DNA from: JAJXXT01 sp963764465
Lineage (GTDB): Bacteria > Pseudomonadota > Alphaproteobacteria > Acetobacterales > Acetobacteraceae
Reading direction: 5' to 3'
Assembly (NCBI GenBank): GCA_963764465.1
Contig: CAVXSO010000006.1
Location: forward strand, 558,001 to 622,000
DNA length: 64,000 nucleotides
The position numbers were made by a program, and so were the translations under genes. Below the pieces are notes generated by a model, which had not been told where the DNA came from, did no database searches, and saw only the letters and a program-made list of their open reading frames with translations. Below are positions 7,808-15,207 of the stretch, one piece after another (within the stretch, counting starts at the first letter, position 1; every line of letters begins with the position of its first letter).

Positions 7808-8593
7808 ATGTTGCGCGTGGCGTCAGTCCTCAAGGGGATCGAGATCGAGGCCAAGGACGGCAGGTTGGGATCGGCCGCCGATTTCCTGTTCGACGACCAC
7901 ACCTGGAAGATCCGGTGGCTCGTGGTCGATACCGGCACCTGGATCTCCGACCGCAAGGTCCTCATCCACCCCTCCGCCATCAAGTTGCTCGACGAGGCCG
8001 GCGACCTTCTCACCTGCGATCTCACCCGCGCGCAGATCGAGGCGAGCCCCGGGATCGCGAACCACGAGCCGGTCTCGGCGCAGATGGAGCATCACCTCTA
8101 CGACTATTACGGCTGGAACCCGATGTGGGGTGCCAGCATGTTCGGCGGTGGTGCCATCGCCACGCCGCTGTCCTCGCCGCCCTATTTCGGCGGGCTCGGC
8201 CAGGGCGCCGGCAGTGCCGTGGCGGAAGAAATGGCCGCGCGGGATGCGAACCGCGAAGCGGACCCGCATCTGCGCAGCATCGCCCAGGTCAAGGGCTACA
8301 ACATCCTGGCGAGCGATGGCGCGATCGGGCATCTCCAGGATTTCCTCGTCGACGATGCCGCCTGGGAAATCCGCTATCTCATCGTGGACACAAGGAACTG
8401 GTGGCCCGGCAAGCACGTCCTGGTTTCCCCCTTCGCGGTACGCGAGATCCGCTTCAAAACCCGGGAGGTCCAGCTCGACGTCACGCGCGAGAAGGTCAAG
8501 GGCAGCCCGCCATGGGATCCGGCCGATGAGCCGGATATCGCCTACGAACGGCGACTGCACAGCCATTATGGCTGGCCAGGCTACGGCTTCTGA
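7808..8593 (+). CDS. Tandem PRC-barrel domain protein
   Basis: A 261-residue protein starting at ATG 7808 behind AAGGAGG. It has two copies of a PRC-barrel: residues about 1–80 (EIEAKDGRLGSAADFLFDD, IRWLVVDTGTWI, VLIHPSAI) and about 160–235 (GAIGHLQDFLVDDAAWEIRY, VDTRNWWPGKHVLVSPF). A Gly/Tyr-rich linker containing HHLYDYYGWN separates them, and a similar HSHYGWPGYGF motif ends the protein. PRC-barrels bind RNA or proteins in other systems; in this two-copy form, common in Alphaproteobacteria, the role is unknown and a stress-linked function is often suggested. Confidence 0.82.
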   Translation: MLRVASVLKGIEIEAKDGRLGSAADFLFDDHTWKIRWLVVDTGTWISDRKVLIHPSAIKLLDEAGDLLTCDLTRAQIEASPGIANHEPVSAQMEHHLYDYYGWNPMWGASMFGGGAIATPLSSPPYFGGLGQGAGSAVAEEMAARDANREADPHLRSIAQVKGYNILASDGAIGHLQDFLVDDAAWEIRYLIVDTRNWWPGKHVLVSPFAVREIRFKTREVQLDVTREKVKGSPPWDPADEPDIAYERRLHSHYGWPGYGF

Positions 8594-8845
8594 CATTCCG
8601 GGAGAGCCGTTCGCCGCCGGCAAGAACGCCCGCGCCGCGGCGGTCACGCCGATCGGGATCATCGGGCGGCCCAGCGAGACGCTCGCCGTCGGGCTCACAA
8701 GGGCGTTCGGGACCAGTGGGCCTGCCCCATGCCCTCATGATCGACGGGTCCAGGCTGGGTGGCACCGCCGGGACGTCGTGACGGTGCGGGCACGGCGCAG
8801 CTCCGGTTGCCGCGGCCAGCCCCAGGCTCTACACGCCGGCCCGCC

Positions 8846-9907
8846 ATGCGAGCGAGAGCCACCATCCGCGACGCCGACACGTTGCTCGACGCCGCCCTCA
8901 TCGAACCCACGGATCGCGACGCCATCGCCGGCGTCGGCGAGCGCTATGCCATCGCCATCCCGCCCGCGCTCCAATCCCTCATCGGGCATGCGGACGACGC
9001 CATCGCCCGCCAGTTCGTCCCCCATGCGGACGAACTCATCACCGCGCCGCACGAAACCGCGGACCCGATCGCGGACGAAGCGCTCTCCCCCGTGCGCGGC
9101 ATCGTCCACCGCTACAAGGACCGCGCGCTGCTGAAACCGCTTCTGGTCTGCCCGGTCTATTGCCGCTTCTGCTTCCGCCGCGAACAGGTCGGCCCCAAAG
9201 GCAGCGAGGTATCCGGCGGCGTGCTCACGCCAGCGCAACTCGAAGCCGCCTACGGATATCTCCGCGCCCACACCGAACTGCGCGAGGTCATCCTCACCGG
9301 CGGCGACCCGCTGATGCTCTCGCCCCGCCGCCTCGCCGCCATCCTGTCCACGCTCGACGCCATCCCCCACATCGACACGCTGCGGATCCACACGCGCCTG
9401 CCCATCGCGACGCCGGAAGCCGTCACGCCAGACCTCCTCGCGGCACTGCGCACAACCAAGCCGCTCTGGCTCGCCATCCACGCCAACAGCGCCCGCGAGT
9501 TCACGCCCGCCTCCCGCGCCGCCCTCGCGCAACTCGCGCGCGTCGCCCCGCTGCTCGGCCAGTCGGTCCTGCTGGCCGGCGTCAACGACAGCCCCGAAGC
9601 CATGGAGGCGCTGCTGCGCGCCATGCTCGCCGCACGGATAAAACCCTACTACCTGCACCAGCTCGACGCCGCCCCCGGCACGGCCCGCTTCCACGTGCCC
9701 ATCGCGCGCGGCCGCGCCATCCTCGCCGCGCTACGCGGCCGCATCAGCGGCCTCGCCATCCCCACCTACGTGCTCGACATCCCGGGCGGCCACGGCAAGG
9801 TCCCCGTCGCCCCGGATCATTGGCGAGGGGACCACGGGCACGGCGCCACGGTGCTGGACCGCGACGGCACCCGCCACGACATTCCCGCGCATCCCCAATC
9901 AGCCTGA
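8846..9907 (+). CDS. epmB: EF-P beta-lysylation lysine 2,3-aminomutase (EpmB)
   Basis: A 353-residue radical-SAM enzyme that isomerises lysine to (R)-beta-lysine for EF-P modification. The iron-sulfur motif is CPVYCRFCFRREQVG (C-x3-C-x2-C), followed by EVILTGGDPLMLSP, IRIHTRLP-type strands and the C-terminal PTYVLDIPGGHGK block of the KamA/EpmB family. It is shorter than clostridial KamA, as EpmB is. ATG 8846 is preferred because the next upstream codons encode only low-complexity residues. Its tail overlaps the convergent GFA gene by 9 nt. Confidence 0.9.
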   Translation: MRARATIRDADTLLDAALIEPTDRDAIAGVGERYAIAIPPALQSLIGHADDAIARQFVPHADELITAPHETADPIADEALSPVRGIVHRYKDRALLKPLLVCPVYCRFCFRREQVGPKGSEVSGGVLTPAQLEAAYGYLRAHTELREVILTGGDPLMLSPRRLAAILSTLDAIPHIDTLRIHTRLPIATPEAVTPDLLAALRTTKPLWLAIHANSAREFTPASRAALAQLARVAPLLGQSVLLAGVNDSPEAMEALLRAMLAARIKPYYLHQLDAAPGTARFHVPIARGRAILAALRGRISGLAIPTYVLDIPGGHGKVPVAPDHWRGDHGHGATVLDRDGTRHDIPAHPQSA

Positions 9908-10318
9908 CTTCCCCGCCGCACTGCCCTGCGGAAAGTGCTCGACGCCTTCCGCCTCGAACGCGACCCAGGAGTGTTTCGACCGCTCGAAAACGGATCGGAC
10001 CGGAGCCGGGTAACCAGGGTCCCCCATCGCGCCAACGGCAACGCCAATCATCGCCGGAAGACTGGTGGACTTCCAGAAAACCGTGGAACCGCAATCCGGG
10101 CAGAAATAGTTGCTCACGGTCCCACCGCTCGCCGCGGCACGGGAAAATATCCTCGGGCTTCCGGAAATCGCGACGGAATCCGTGGGATAGAACGCGCCGA
10201 GGCCGAACGGCGCGCCCGTCCGCCGCTGGCAGTCGATGCAGTGGCAGGCAACAACGAGCCTTGAAACTTCCGCAAGCGACAGCGTGACGCCACCGCATCC
10301 GCATCGGGCATGGATCAT
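9899..10318 (-). CDS. GFA/CENP-V family zinc protein
   Basis: A 139-residue protein with the GFA fold. Cysteines occur in the expected places: CGCGG at residues 6–10, CHCIDCQRRTG at about 29–39 and FCPDCGS at about 78–84. These bind two zinc ions in formaldehyde-activating enzyme relatives; the substrate of most members is unknown. ATG 10318 has GAGGA 5–6 nt upstream. It sits between epmB and efp but on the opposite strand, so it is probably an insertion into that cluster. Confidence 0.82.
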   Translation of the reverse strand: MIHARCGCGGVTLSLAEVSRLVVACHCIDCQRRTGAPFGLGAFYPTDSVAISGSPRIFSRAAASGGTVSNYFCPDCGSTVFWKSTSLPAMIGVAVGAMGDPGYPAPVRSVFERSKHSWVAFEAEGVEHFPQGSAAGKSG

Positions 10319-10497
10319 CGGATTCCTCACCTTTGCCAGAAATTGCACAGCCGCCGCCCCACCCCGCGGGCGAAAGCGCCGGCTCCCGAAGCCGGGGTAG
10401 CTGCCATCGCGGCGGCCCATGTTGCCCCGGGGCGGCCCACCCGCTAGACACCCGCGGCTCCAACCAACCCCGTTCTATTTATCGCGAGACATCCGAC

Positions 10498-11064
10498 ATG
10501 AAGCAGCAGGCGAATCTCATCCGCGCCGGCCAGGTGATCGAGCACGAAGGTCGCCGCTGGACCGTTCTCAAGCAGCAGATCATCACCCCGGGCAAGGGCG
10601 GCGCCTTCATCCAGGTCGAGATGCGTGACCTCAAATCCGGCAACAAGACCAACGAGCGCTGGCGCACCGCCGACACGGTCGAGCGCCTGCTCACCGAGGA
10701 GAAGGAATACACCTACTCCTACACCGACGGCACCAACCTCGTCCTGATGGACCCCGAGACCTTCGAGCAGGCCATGGTCCCCGCCGACATCCTCGGCGAC
10801 ATGGCGCCGTTCCTGCAGGACAACATGCAGGTCACCGTCGATCTCGTGGAGGGCGACCCCGTCGGCATACACCTGCCCGCGACGGTCGTGCTCGAAGTCG
10901 TCGAGGCCGATCCGGTGGTGAAGGGCCAGACCGCCGCCTCCTCCTACAAGCCGGCGAAGCTCTCCAACGGCGTGAAGACCTCGGTGCCGCCCTTCATCGA
11001 AACCGGCGAGAAGATCGTCGTCCGCACGGAAGACGCGAGCTACGTGGAGCGCGCGAAGGGCTGA
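10498..11064 (+). CDS. efp: Elongation factor P
   Basis: A 188-residue translation factor that relieves ribosome stalling at polyproline. The three-domain EF-P layout is complete. The tip loop reads ITPGKGGAF, with lysine 34 in the position beta-lysylated by EpmA/EpmB. Later blocks YTDGTNLVLMDPETFEQ and the C-terminal SNGVKTSVPPFIETGEKI match. Presence of both modification genes nearby and a lysine tip agree with the beta-lysyl branch of the family. suhB follows after 10 nt. Confidence 0.96.
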   Translation: MKQQANLIRAGQVIEHEGRRWTVLKQQIITPGKGGAFIQVEMRDLKSGNKTNERWRTADTVERLLTEEKEYTYSYTDGTNLVLMDPETFEQAMVPADILGDMAPFLQDNMQVTVDLVEGDPVGIHLPATVVLEVVEADPVVKGQTAASSYKPAKLSNGVKTSVPPFIETGEKIVVRTEDASYVERAKG

Positions 11065-11074
11065 GGCCCCGATC

Positions 11075-11896
11075 ATGAAACTCCATCTCTCGCCGCACAT
11101 GGTGGTGATGCAGAACGCCGCGCAACGCGCGGCGAAGCGCCTGCTGCGCGACTTCGCCGAGGTCGAGCAGCTCCAGGTCAGCATCAAGGGCCCCGGCGAC
11201 TTCGTGAGCCAGGCGGATCTGCGCGCCGAGGCGAGCCTGCGCGAGGATCTCGGCAAGGCCCGCCCCGGCTACGCGTTCCTCATGGAGGAAAGCGGCGCCT
11301 CCGGCTCGGAGAACTGGTCCTGGCGCTGGGTCGTCGATCCGCTGGACGGCACCACCAACTTCCTCCACGGCATCCCCAACTGGGCGATCTCCATCGGCCT
11401 GGAAAAGCGCCTCGACGACGGCTCATCGGAAGTCGTCGCCGGCGTCATCTACGCGCCCGCAACCGATGAAATGTTCTGGGCGGAAAAAGGCACCGGCGCC
11501 TTCCTCAACGAGCGCCGCCTGCGCGTCTCCGCCCGCCGCGACATGCAGGAATCGCTCTTCGCCACCGGCATCCCCTTCGCCGCCGCCCCCCGCGCGCGCC
11601 ACCTGGCCTTCGCCCGCTCCCTCGCCCACCTCATGCCGCTGGTCTCCGGCGTCCGCCGCATGGGGGCTGCGGCGCTGGATCTCGCCTGGGTCGCCGCCGG
11701 CCGCGTCGATGGCTACTGGGAGCTCGGCCTCAACCGCTGGGACATCGCGGCCGGCATCCTGCTGGTGCGCGAGGCCGGCGGCTTCGCGACCGACCCCGAG
11801 GGCGGCGATCCGCTGGACAGCGGCAATGTCGTCGCCGCCAACCCCCATCTGCACGCCCAACTGCGCGCCACCGTCCACCAGGCCATGGCCGCCTGA
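11075..11896 (+). CDS. suhB: Inositol-1-monophosphatase family protein
   Basis: A 273-residue Mg-dependent phosphatase. The metal-binding motifs are WVVDPLDGTTNFLHGIP near residue 88 and WDIAAGILLVREAGG near residue 222, with EESG earlier. SuhB also binds the transcription antitermination complex in E. coli. It is transcribed with efp (10-nt spacing), the common alphaproteobacterial arrangement. Substrate could be inositol phosphate or another sugar phosphate, and the iol genes 11 kb away make inositol plausible. Confidence 0.9.
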   Translation: MKLHLSPHMVVMQNAAQRAAKRLLRDFAEVEQLQVSIKGPGDFVSQADLRAEASLREDLGKARPGYAFLMEESGASGSENWSWRWVVDPLDGTTNFLHGIPNWAISIGLEKRLDDGSSEVVAGVIYAPATDEMFWAEKGTGAFLNERRLRVSARRDMQESLFATGIPFAAAPRARHLAFARSLAHLMPLVSGVRRMGAAALDLAWVAAGRVDGYWELGLNRWDIAAGILLVREAGGFATDPEGGDPLDSGNVVAANPHLHAQLRATVHQAMAA

Positions 11897-12062
11897 GGCC
11901 ACGCCAGCCGGCCGAACCCGTGCCGGCGTCCGTGCAACCACGCCCAACCCGCAACCGGAGCGCGGCGCGGGCAAGGGCATCGTGGTGTTGCGAAGGTCCG
12001 GATCGCGCCTGCGTGATCGCGCCCGTTACAGGCCGCGCGGCGGGCGCGCCATGCCCGGGTCG

Positions 12063-12632
12063 TCAGGCCGGCACTGGTTCGGCTGTCACGTCGCGGCGGG
12101 ATCGCCGAACCAGGCCGAGGGCGAACAAGCCAGCCCCGAGCAACATCGCGGCAGGGGGTTCCGGGACACTCGCCACCTCGCCCGCCGTCACCTCGCGTAT
12201 GACGCTGCAGCCCGGATTGTCGCCGCACTCATAGGACAGGAAAGTCGTGGGCGGGTTGGAGATGAGCAGCGGATACGTGCCCGGGGTCGCAAGCGCCGGG
12301 GAAACCTGCAGCCGCAGATACCGGAGATTGTCAAAGGCGTAGAAATTGAGATCCAGGAGCGAGCCTGGGTTGGCGAGCGAGGGGAAGGAGTCACTGGTCA
12401 ACGGGGTGTAGGTAAACGCGGGCATGATGGCCGTGGCGGTGGTCGTGATGTCCCAATTCGTGATGGAATTGCCGTCTGTCGTGAACGTCCCTGTCGCGAT
12501 GCCCCCATCGTCGAAGGTCACGTTCTCGAGCTGCCATACCATCGGCGTTGCCGCGGCGTTTCCGGCGGTCCCGAGCAGGATGGCGATCGCGGCCAGCAGA
12601 GCGAGCCCTCGGAGCCAAGTGTATAAGTGCAT
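12063..12632 (-). CDS. PEP-CTERM anchored exported protein
   Basis: A 189-residue protein with an N-terminal signal sequence (LALLAAIAILLGTAGNAAA). Its Thr/Asn/Asp-rich beta body is typical of secreted surface proteins. The C-terminal sorting signal is VPEPPAAMLLGAG, then a hydrophobic stretch and VRRSRR. PEP-CTERM proteins are processed by exosortase and exported with an extracellular polysaccharide. No exosortase gene is in the window. The body matches no named family. The gene is less GC-rich than its surroundings. Confidence 0.8.
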   Translation of the reverse strand: MHLYTWLRGLALLAAIAILLGTAGNAAATPMVWQLENVTFDDGGIATGTFTTDGNSITNWDITTTATAIMPAFTYTPLTSDSFPSLANPGSLLDLNFYAFDNLRYLRLQVSPALATPGTYPLLISNPPTTFLSYECGDNPGCSVIREVTAGEVASVPEPPAAMLLGAGLFALGLVRRSRRDVTAEPVPA

Positions 12633-12748
12633 TCTTCCGGCCTCTTCGCGAATTACTGCGGCAAACGACGTTTTTTTGTCCGCGCCCCGAGCGGCCGACT
12701 ATGATGCCGCCGTTGCGTAAAATGCAAGACTCCAAAAAATAATCTTTC

Positions 12749-12784
12749 GAGGGTCAGGAATTCGACTCCCCCTTGGCTCCGCCA
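12749..12784 (+). other. Decayed tRNA-Ala 3'-end-like fragment
   Basis: The segment contains GTCAGGA, then TTCGACT in T-loop position, then TTGGCTCC and GCCA. From memory of alphaproteobacterial tRNA-Ala (GGC anticodon) it corresponds to the variable loop, T-arm, acceptor 3' side and CCA. The T-stem no longer pairs and there is one extra base, so it is not a working tRNA. No 5' half precedes it. A 36-bp isolated tRNA 3' end is the usual shape of an integrase attachment scar. Confidence 0.45.
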
Positions 12785-12785
12785 T

Positions 12786-12802
12786 CAGGTGCCACGCACC
12801 TG
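12786..12802. terminator. Perfect 7-bp hairpin after the tRNA-like end
   Basis: CAGGTGC–CAC–GCACCTG forms a perfect stem-loop starting 2 nt after the tRNA-like fragment. It could be the former tRNA terminator or an integrase arm site. No T-run follows. Confidence 0.3.
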
Positions 12803-13296
12803 CGCGCCCCACTGCCGCCGCAGTTCCAAAAGCCTGCGAGTGAACCCGGATTTCCCGCTCGGCGGCCTCACCGGCCGGCCGTTGAAGAACCGTGGTCCAG
12901 GTTTTGACCCGACGGCCATCCCGACCAGTCCGCCAAACACAACCTCCCCGGCATCTCCGCCCCATAGGTCGGCCAGGCCATCGGTCGGCAAGGCGGTTTC
13001 GGCGCATGATCCGCCACGGTGGGCGCATTCCGCCTGTCCGTCGCGGGCCGCGCGCGCCACGGCCGAGCCGGTCGAAGATCGGCTAACCGTAGCGTCCCTG
13101 TTCCAAGGCTGCCTCGTGTTGGCGCATCGGCAGGCGCGCCGCCACGCGCGGAACTCCGCGCCGGCGAACGCGATCGCTCGCCCGGCCCAACCCGCAATCG
13201 CCCCGCGCCATTCGGGTCCGCCATTCGGCGCCCGCCATTCCGGCCGTTGCCACCGCGATTGAGCGAAACCCCCCGCTCCGGTAGAGACGGGATCGC

Positions 13297-13899
13297 ATGA
13301 CGCGCCGCGCCTCCCTCCTCCCCGCCCTGCTCCCGGCGGCCGCCCTGCTCGCGATGGCGGCGGCACCGGCCCACGCGCAGGGCTCGCTGCCCCTGCCGCC
13401 CACCCCGCCGCCGGCGTCGGAGGGCGTGGCGCACCCCATCGCCGGCCCCGCCATCGACCCGCTGGCGATCCCGCTCGCGCCGCCACCGCCCCCGGTCCTG
13501 CCGCCACCCACCGTCGTGCCGGTCCGCCCGGAGCGCCCGCCCCCGCCCGCCACCGTCGCCGCCGACGCGCCCGGCGCCGCCACGCCCATCCCGGGCGGGC
13601 TGCAGCTCACCTTCGGCCGCGGCCGCGCGGAGCTGAACCCCAAGACCTACGCCGCCCTGCAATCCCTCCTCGCCGGCGCCAGGCCGGACAGCGAGTTCTC
13701 GGTGCGCGCCTATGCCGCGGGCGACCCCACGGACCCCTCGGTGGCGCGCCGCCTCTCCCTCTCGCGCGCGCTGGCGGTGCGCAGCGTCCTCATCCATGGC
13801 GGCATCGTCTCGCCCAGGATCATCGTGCTCGCCCTCGGCGCCGCCCCGCCCGGCGCGCCACCCGACCGCGTGGACATCACGGAGACGCAGCCGAAATGA
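13297..13899 (+). CDS. Secreted OmpA-like domain protein, first gene of stator-like trio
   Basis: A 200-residue protein with a signal peptide ending APAHAQ near residue 28 and a long proline-rich spacer (about residues 32–90). The C-terminal domain of about 100 residues contains LTFGRGRAELNPKTYAALQS and SVARRLSLSRALAVRSVLI, the strand and helix pattern of OmpA/MotB peptidoglycan-binding domains. It should sit in the periplasm. The next gene overlaps it by 4 nt (ATGA), so the trio at 13.3–16.5 kb is one operon. Confidence 0.72.
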   Translation: MTRRASLLPALLPAAALLAMAAAPAHAQGSLPLPPTPPPASEGVAHPIAGPAIDPLAIPLAPPPPPVLPPPTVVPVRPERPPPPATVAADAPGAATPIPGGLQLTFGRGRAELNPKTYAALQSLLAGARPDSEFSVRAYAAGDPTDPSVARRLSLSRALAVRSVLIHGGIVSPRIIVLALGAAPPGAPPDRVDITETQPK

Positions 13900-15056
13900 C
13901 CCGGCCCACCCGATACCTCCTGCGGATGGCCCTGTTCGTCGTCGCGGTGCTCGCGGTGGGCTTCCTGCTCCGCGCCCGCCTCATCCTCGCCTTCGACGCC
14001 AACCCCGCGCTCAACACGCTCATCCTCTTCGTCGGCGTCCTCGGCATCGCGTGGAACTTCTTCCAGGTGATGCGTCTGGAGCCTGAAGTGGAATGGGTCG
14101 AGACCTTCCAGCGCGCCCGCACCCGCCTCGCCGCCCTGCGCACGCCCCGGCTGCTCGCCCCCATGGCCAGCATGCTCGCCACCCGCCAGGCCCGCGGCGC
14201 GGAGGCGGGCAAGGATCGCTTCACCCTCTCCGCCCCCGCCATGCGCTCGCTGCTGGACTCCATCGCCAGCCGCCTCGACGAAAGCCGCGAGCTCTCCCGC
14301 TACATGACCGGCCTGCTGATCTTCCTCGGCCTGCTCGGCACGTTCTGGGGCCTGCTGCTCACCGTGGGCTCGGTCAGCGACGTCATCGCCGGCATGACCG
14401 TGGGCTCGGGCGACGTCGCCGCCCTCTTCGCGCAGCTCAAATCGGGCCTCGCGGGCCCCTTGCGCGGCATGAGCACGGCGTTCTCGTCGTCCATGCTCGG
14501 CCTCTCCAGCGCGCTCGTCCTCGGCTTCCTCGACCTCACCGCCGGCCAGGCGCAGAACCGTTTCTTCAACGAGCTCGAGGAATGGCTCGCCGGCCTCACC
14601 CGCCTCGCCTCCGGCGCCATCACCGAGGGCGAGACCTCGGTCCCCGTCTACGTCCAGGCACTCCTCGAACAGACCGCGGAGAACATGGAGCAGCTGCAGG
14701 CAACGCTCGCCCGCGGCGAGGATGGAAGGCGCGAGTCGAACCAGGCACTCCTTTCGCTCACGGAACGTCTTGCCGTGCTCTCGGACACGATGAAGGCAAG
14801 CCAGCAGCTCATGCTGCGCATCGCCGAGACCCAGGCGAGCCTCGGCCCCGCCCTCACCCGCCTCGGCGAGGCCAGTCTGCATGACGAACGCGGCGAGGAG
14901 GCCGCGCGCGTGCATCTGCGCAACATCGAGCTGCTGCTCAACCGCCTGCTGCTCGAGGGCGAGCAGGGCCGCGCGCAATCCACCGCGGAGCTGCGCAACG
15001 AGATCAAGATCCTGACCCGCACCATCGCCGCCATCGCCGAGGAGCAGCCGCGATGA
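13896..15056 (+). CDS. MotA/TolQ/ExbB-type membrane protein
   Basis: A 386-residue inner-membrane protein with helices at about residues 10–28, 38–55, 134–155 and 190–210. The conserved region GLLIFLGLLGTFWGLLLTVG, then GMSTAFSSSMLGLSSALVLG matches the proton-channel fold of MotA/TolQ/ExbB. A helical cytosolic tail (residues 250–386) predicted as coiled coil follows. No flagellar or TolR neighbours are present. Start overlaps the previous stop (ATGA). Similar MotA/OmpA pairs occur widely in Alphaproteobacteria with no assigned function. Confidence 0.8.
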   Translation: MTRPTRYLLRMALFVVAVLAVGFLLRARLILAFDANPALNTLILFVGVLGIAWNFFQVMRLEPEVEWVETFQRARTRLAALRTPRLLAPMASMLATRQARGAEAGKDRFTLSAPAMRSLLDSIASRLDESRELSRYMTGLLIFLGLLGTFWGLLLTVGSVSDVIAGMTVGSGDVAALFAQLKSGLAGPLRGMSTAFSSSMLGLSSALVLGFLDLTAGQAQNRFFNELEEWLAGLTRLASGAITEGETSVPVYVQALLEQTAENMEQLQATLARGEDGRRESNQALLSLTERLAVLSDTMKASQQLMLRIAETQASLGPALTRLGEASLHDERGEEAARVHLRNIELLLNRLLLEGEQGRAQSTAELRNEIKILTRTIAAIAEEQPR

Positions 15057-15094
15057 CGCGCCCCCCAAGGCGAAGCCGAACCACGAAGCGAACC

Positions 15095-15207
15095 GGAGCC
15101 GTGAACTGATGGCCCCCTTCGGCGGAGCCGTGAACTGATGGCCCCCCATCGGCGGAGCCGTGAACTGATGGCCCCCCACGGCGGAGCCGTGAACTGATGG
15201 CCCTGCG
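15095..15207 (+). repeat. Four tandem 29/30-bp copies of a ribosome-binding-site/start-codon unit
   Basis: Each copy carries GGAGCCGTGAACTGATGGCC, with GGAGCC at 15095, 15124, 15154 and 15183 (spacing 29, 30, 29). Each has a GGAG and an ATG (15109, 15138, 15168, 15197) at matched distance. Only the last ATG opens the long gene. The others open mini-ORFs: 15109 codes nine residues and ends in a TGATG overlap with the next ATG; 15138 and 15168 share a stop at the GTGAACTGATGG of the last copy. Confidence 0.9.

Larger units (their letters stand above)
12633..13296. other. 664-bp gene-poor stretch with tRNA-like remnant
   Basis: The first 120 bp are AT-rich and probably hold the promoter of the leftward PEP-CTERM gene. 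Positions 12749–12784 resemble a tRNA-Ala 3' end, directly followed by a perfect hairpin (12786–12802). The remaining 490 bp are GC-rich with open frames on both strands that I cannot match to any family. Three imperfect copies of CGCCATTCGG lie at 13206–13242, about 55 bp before the next gene. Confidence 0.5.

Noticed and set aside
12749..12802. Working tRNA-Ala or the acceptor piece of tmRNA
   Set aside because: The T-stem is unpaired, one base is extra and no 5' half, anticodon arm or tmRNA coding piece is found around it.
12868..13797. Long minus-strand frame upstream of the stator trio
   Set aside because: It overlaps the OmpA-like gene on the opposite strand and has no fold signal, only Gly/Arg-rich codons.
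15095..15207. CRISPR array or phage attachment repeat
   Set aside because: The copies are directly adjacent without unique spacers, and they carry start codons in front of a gene.
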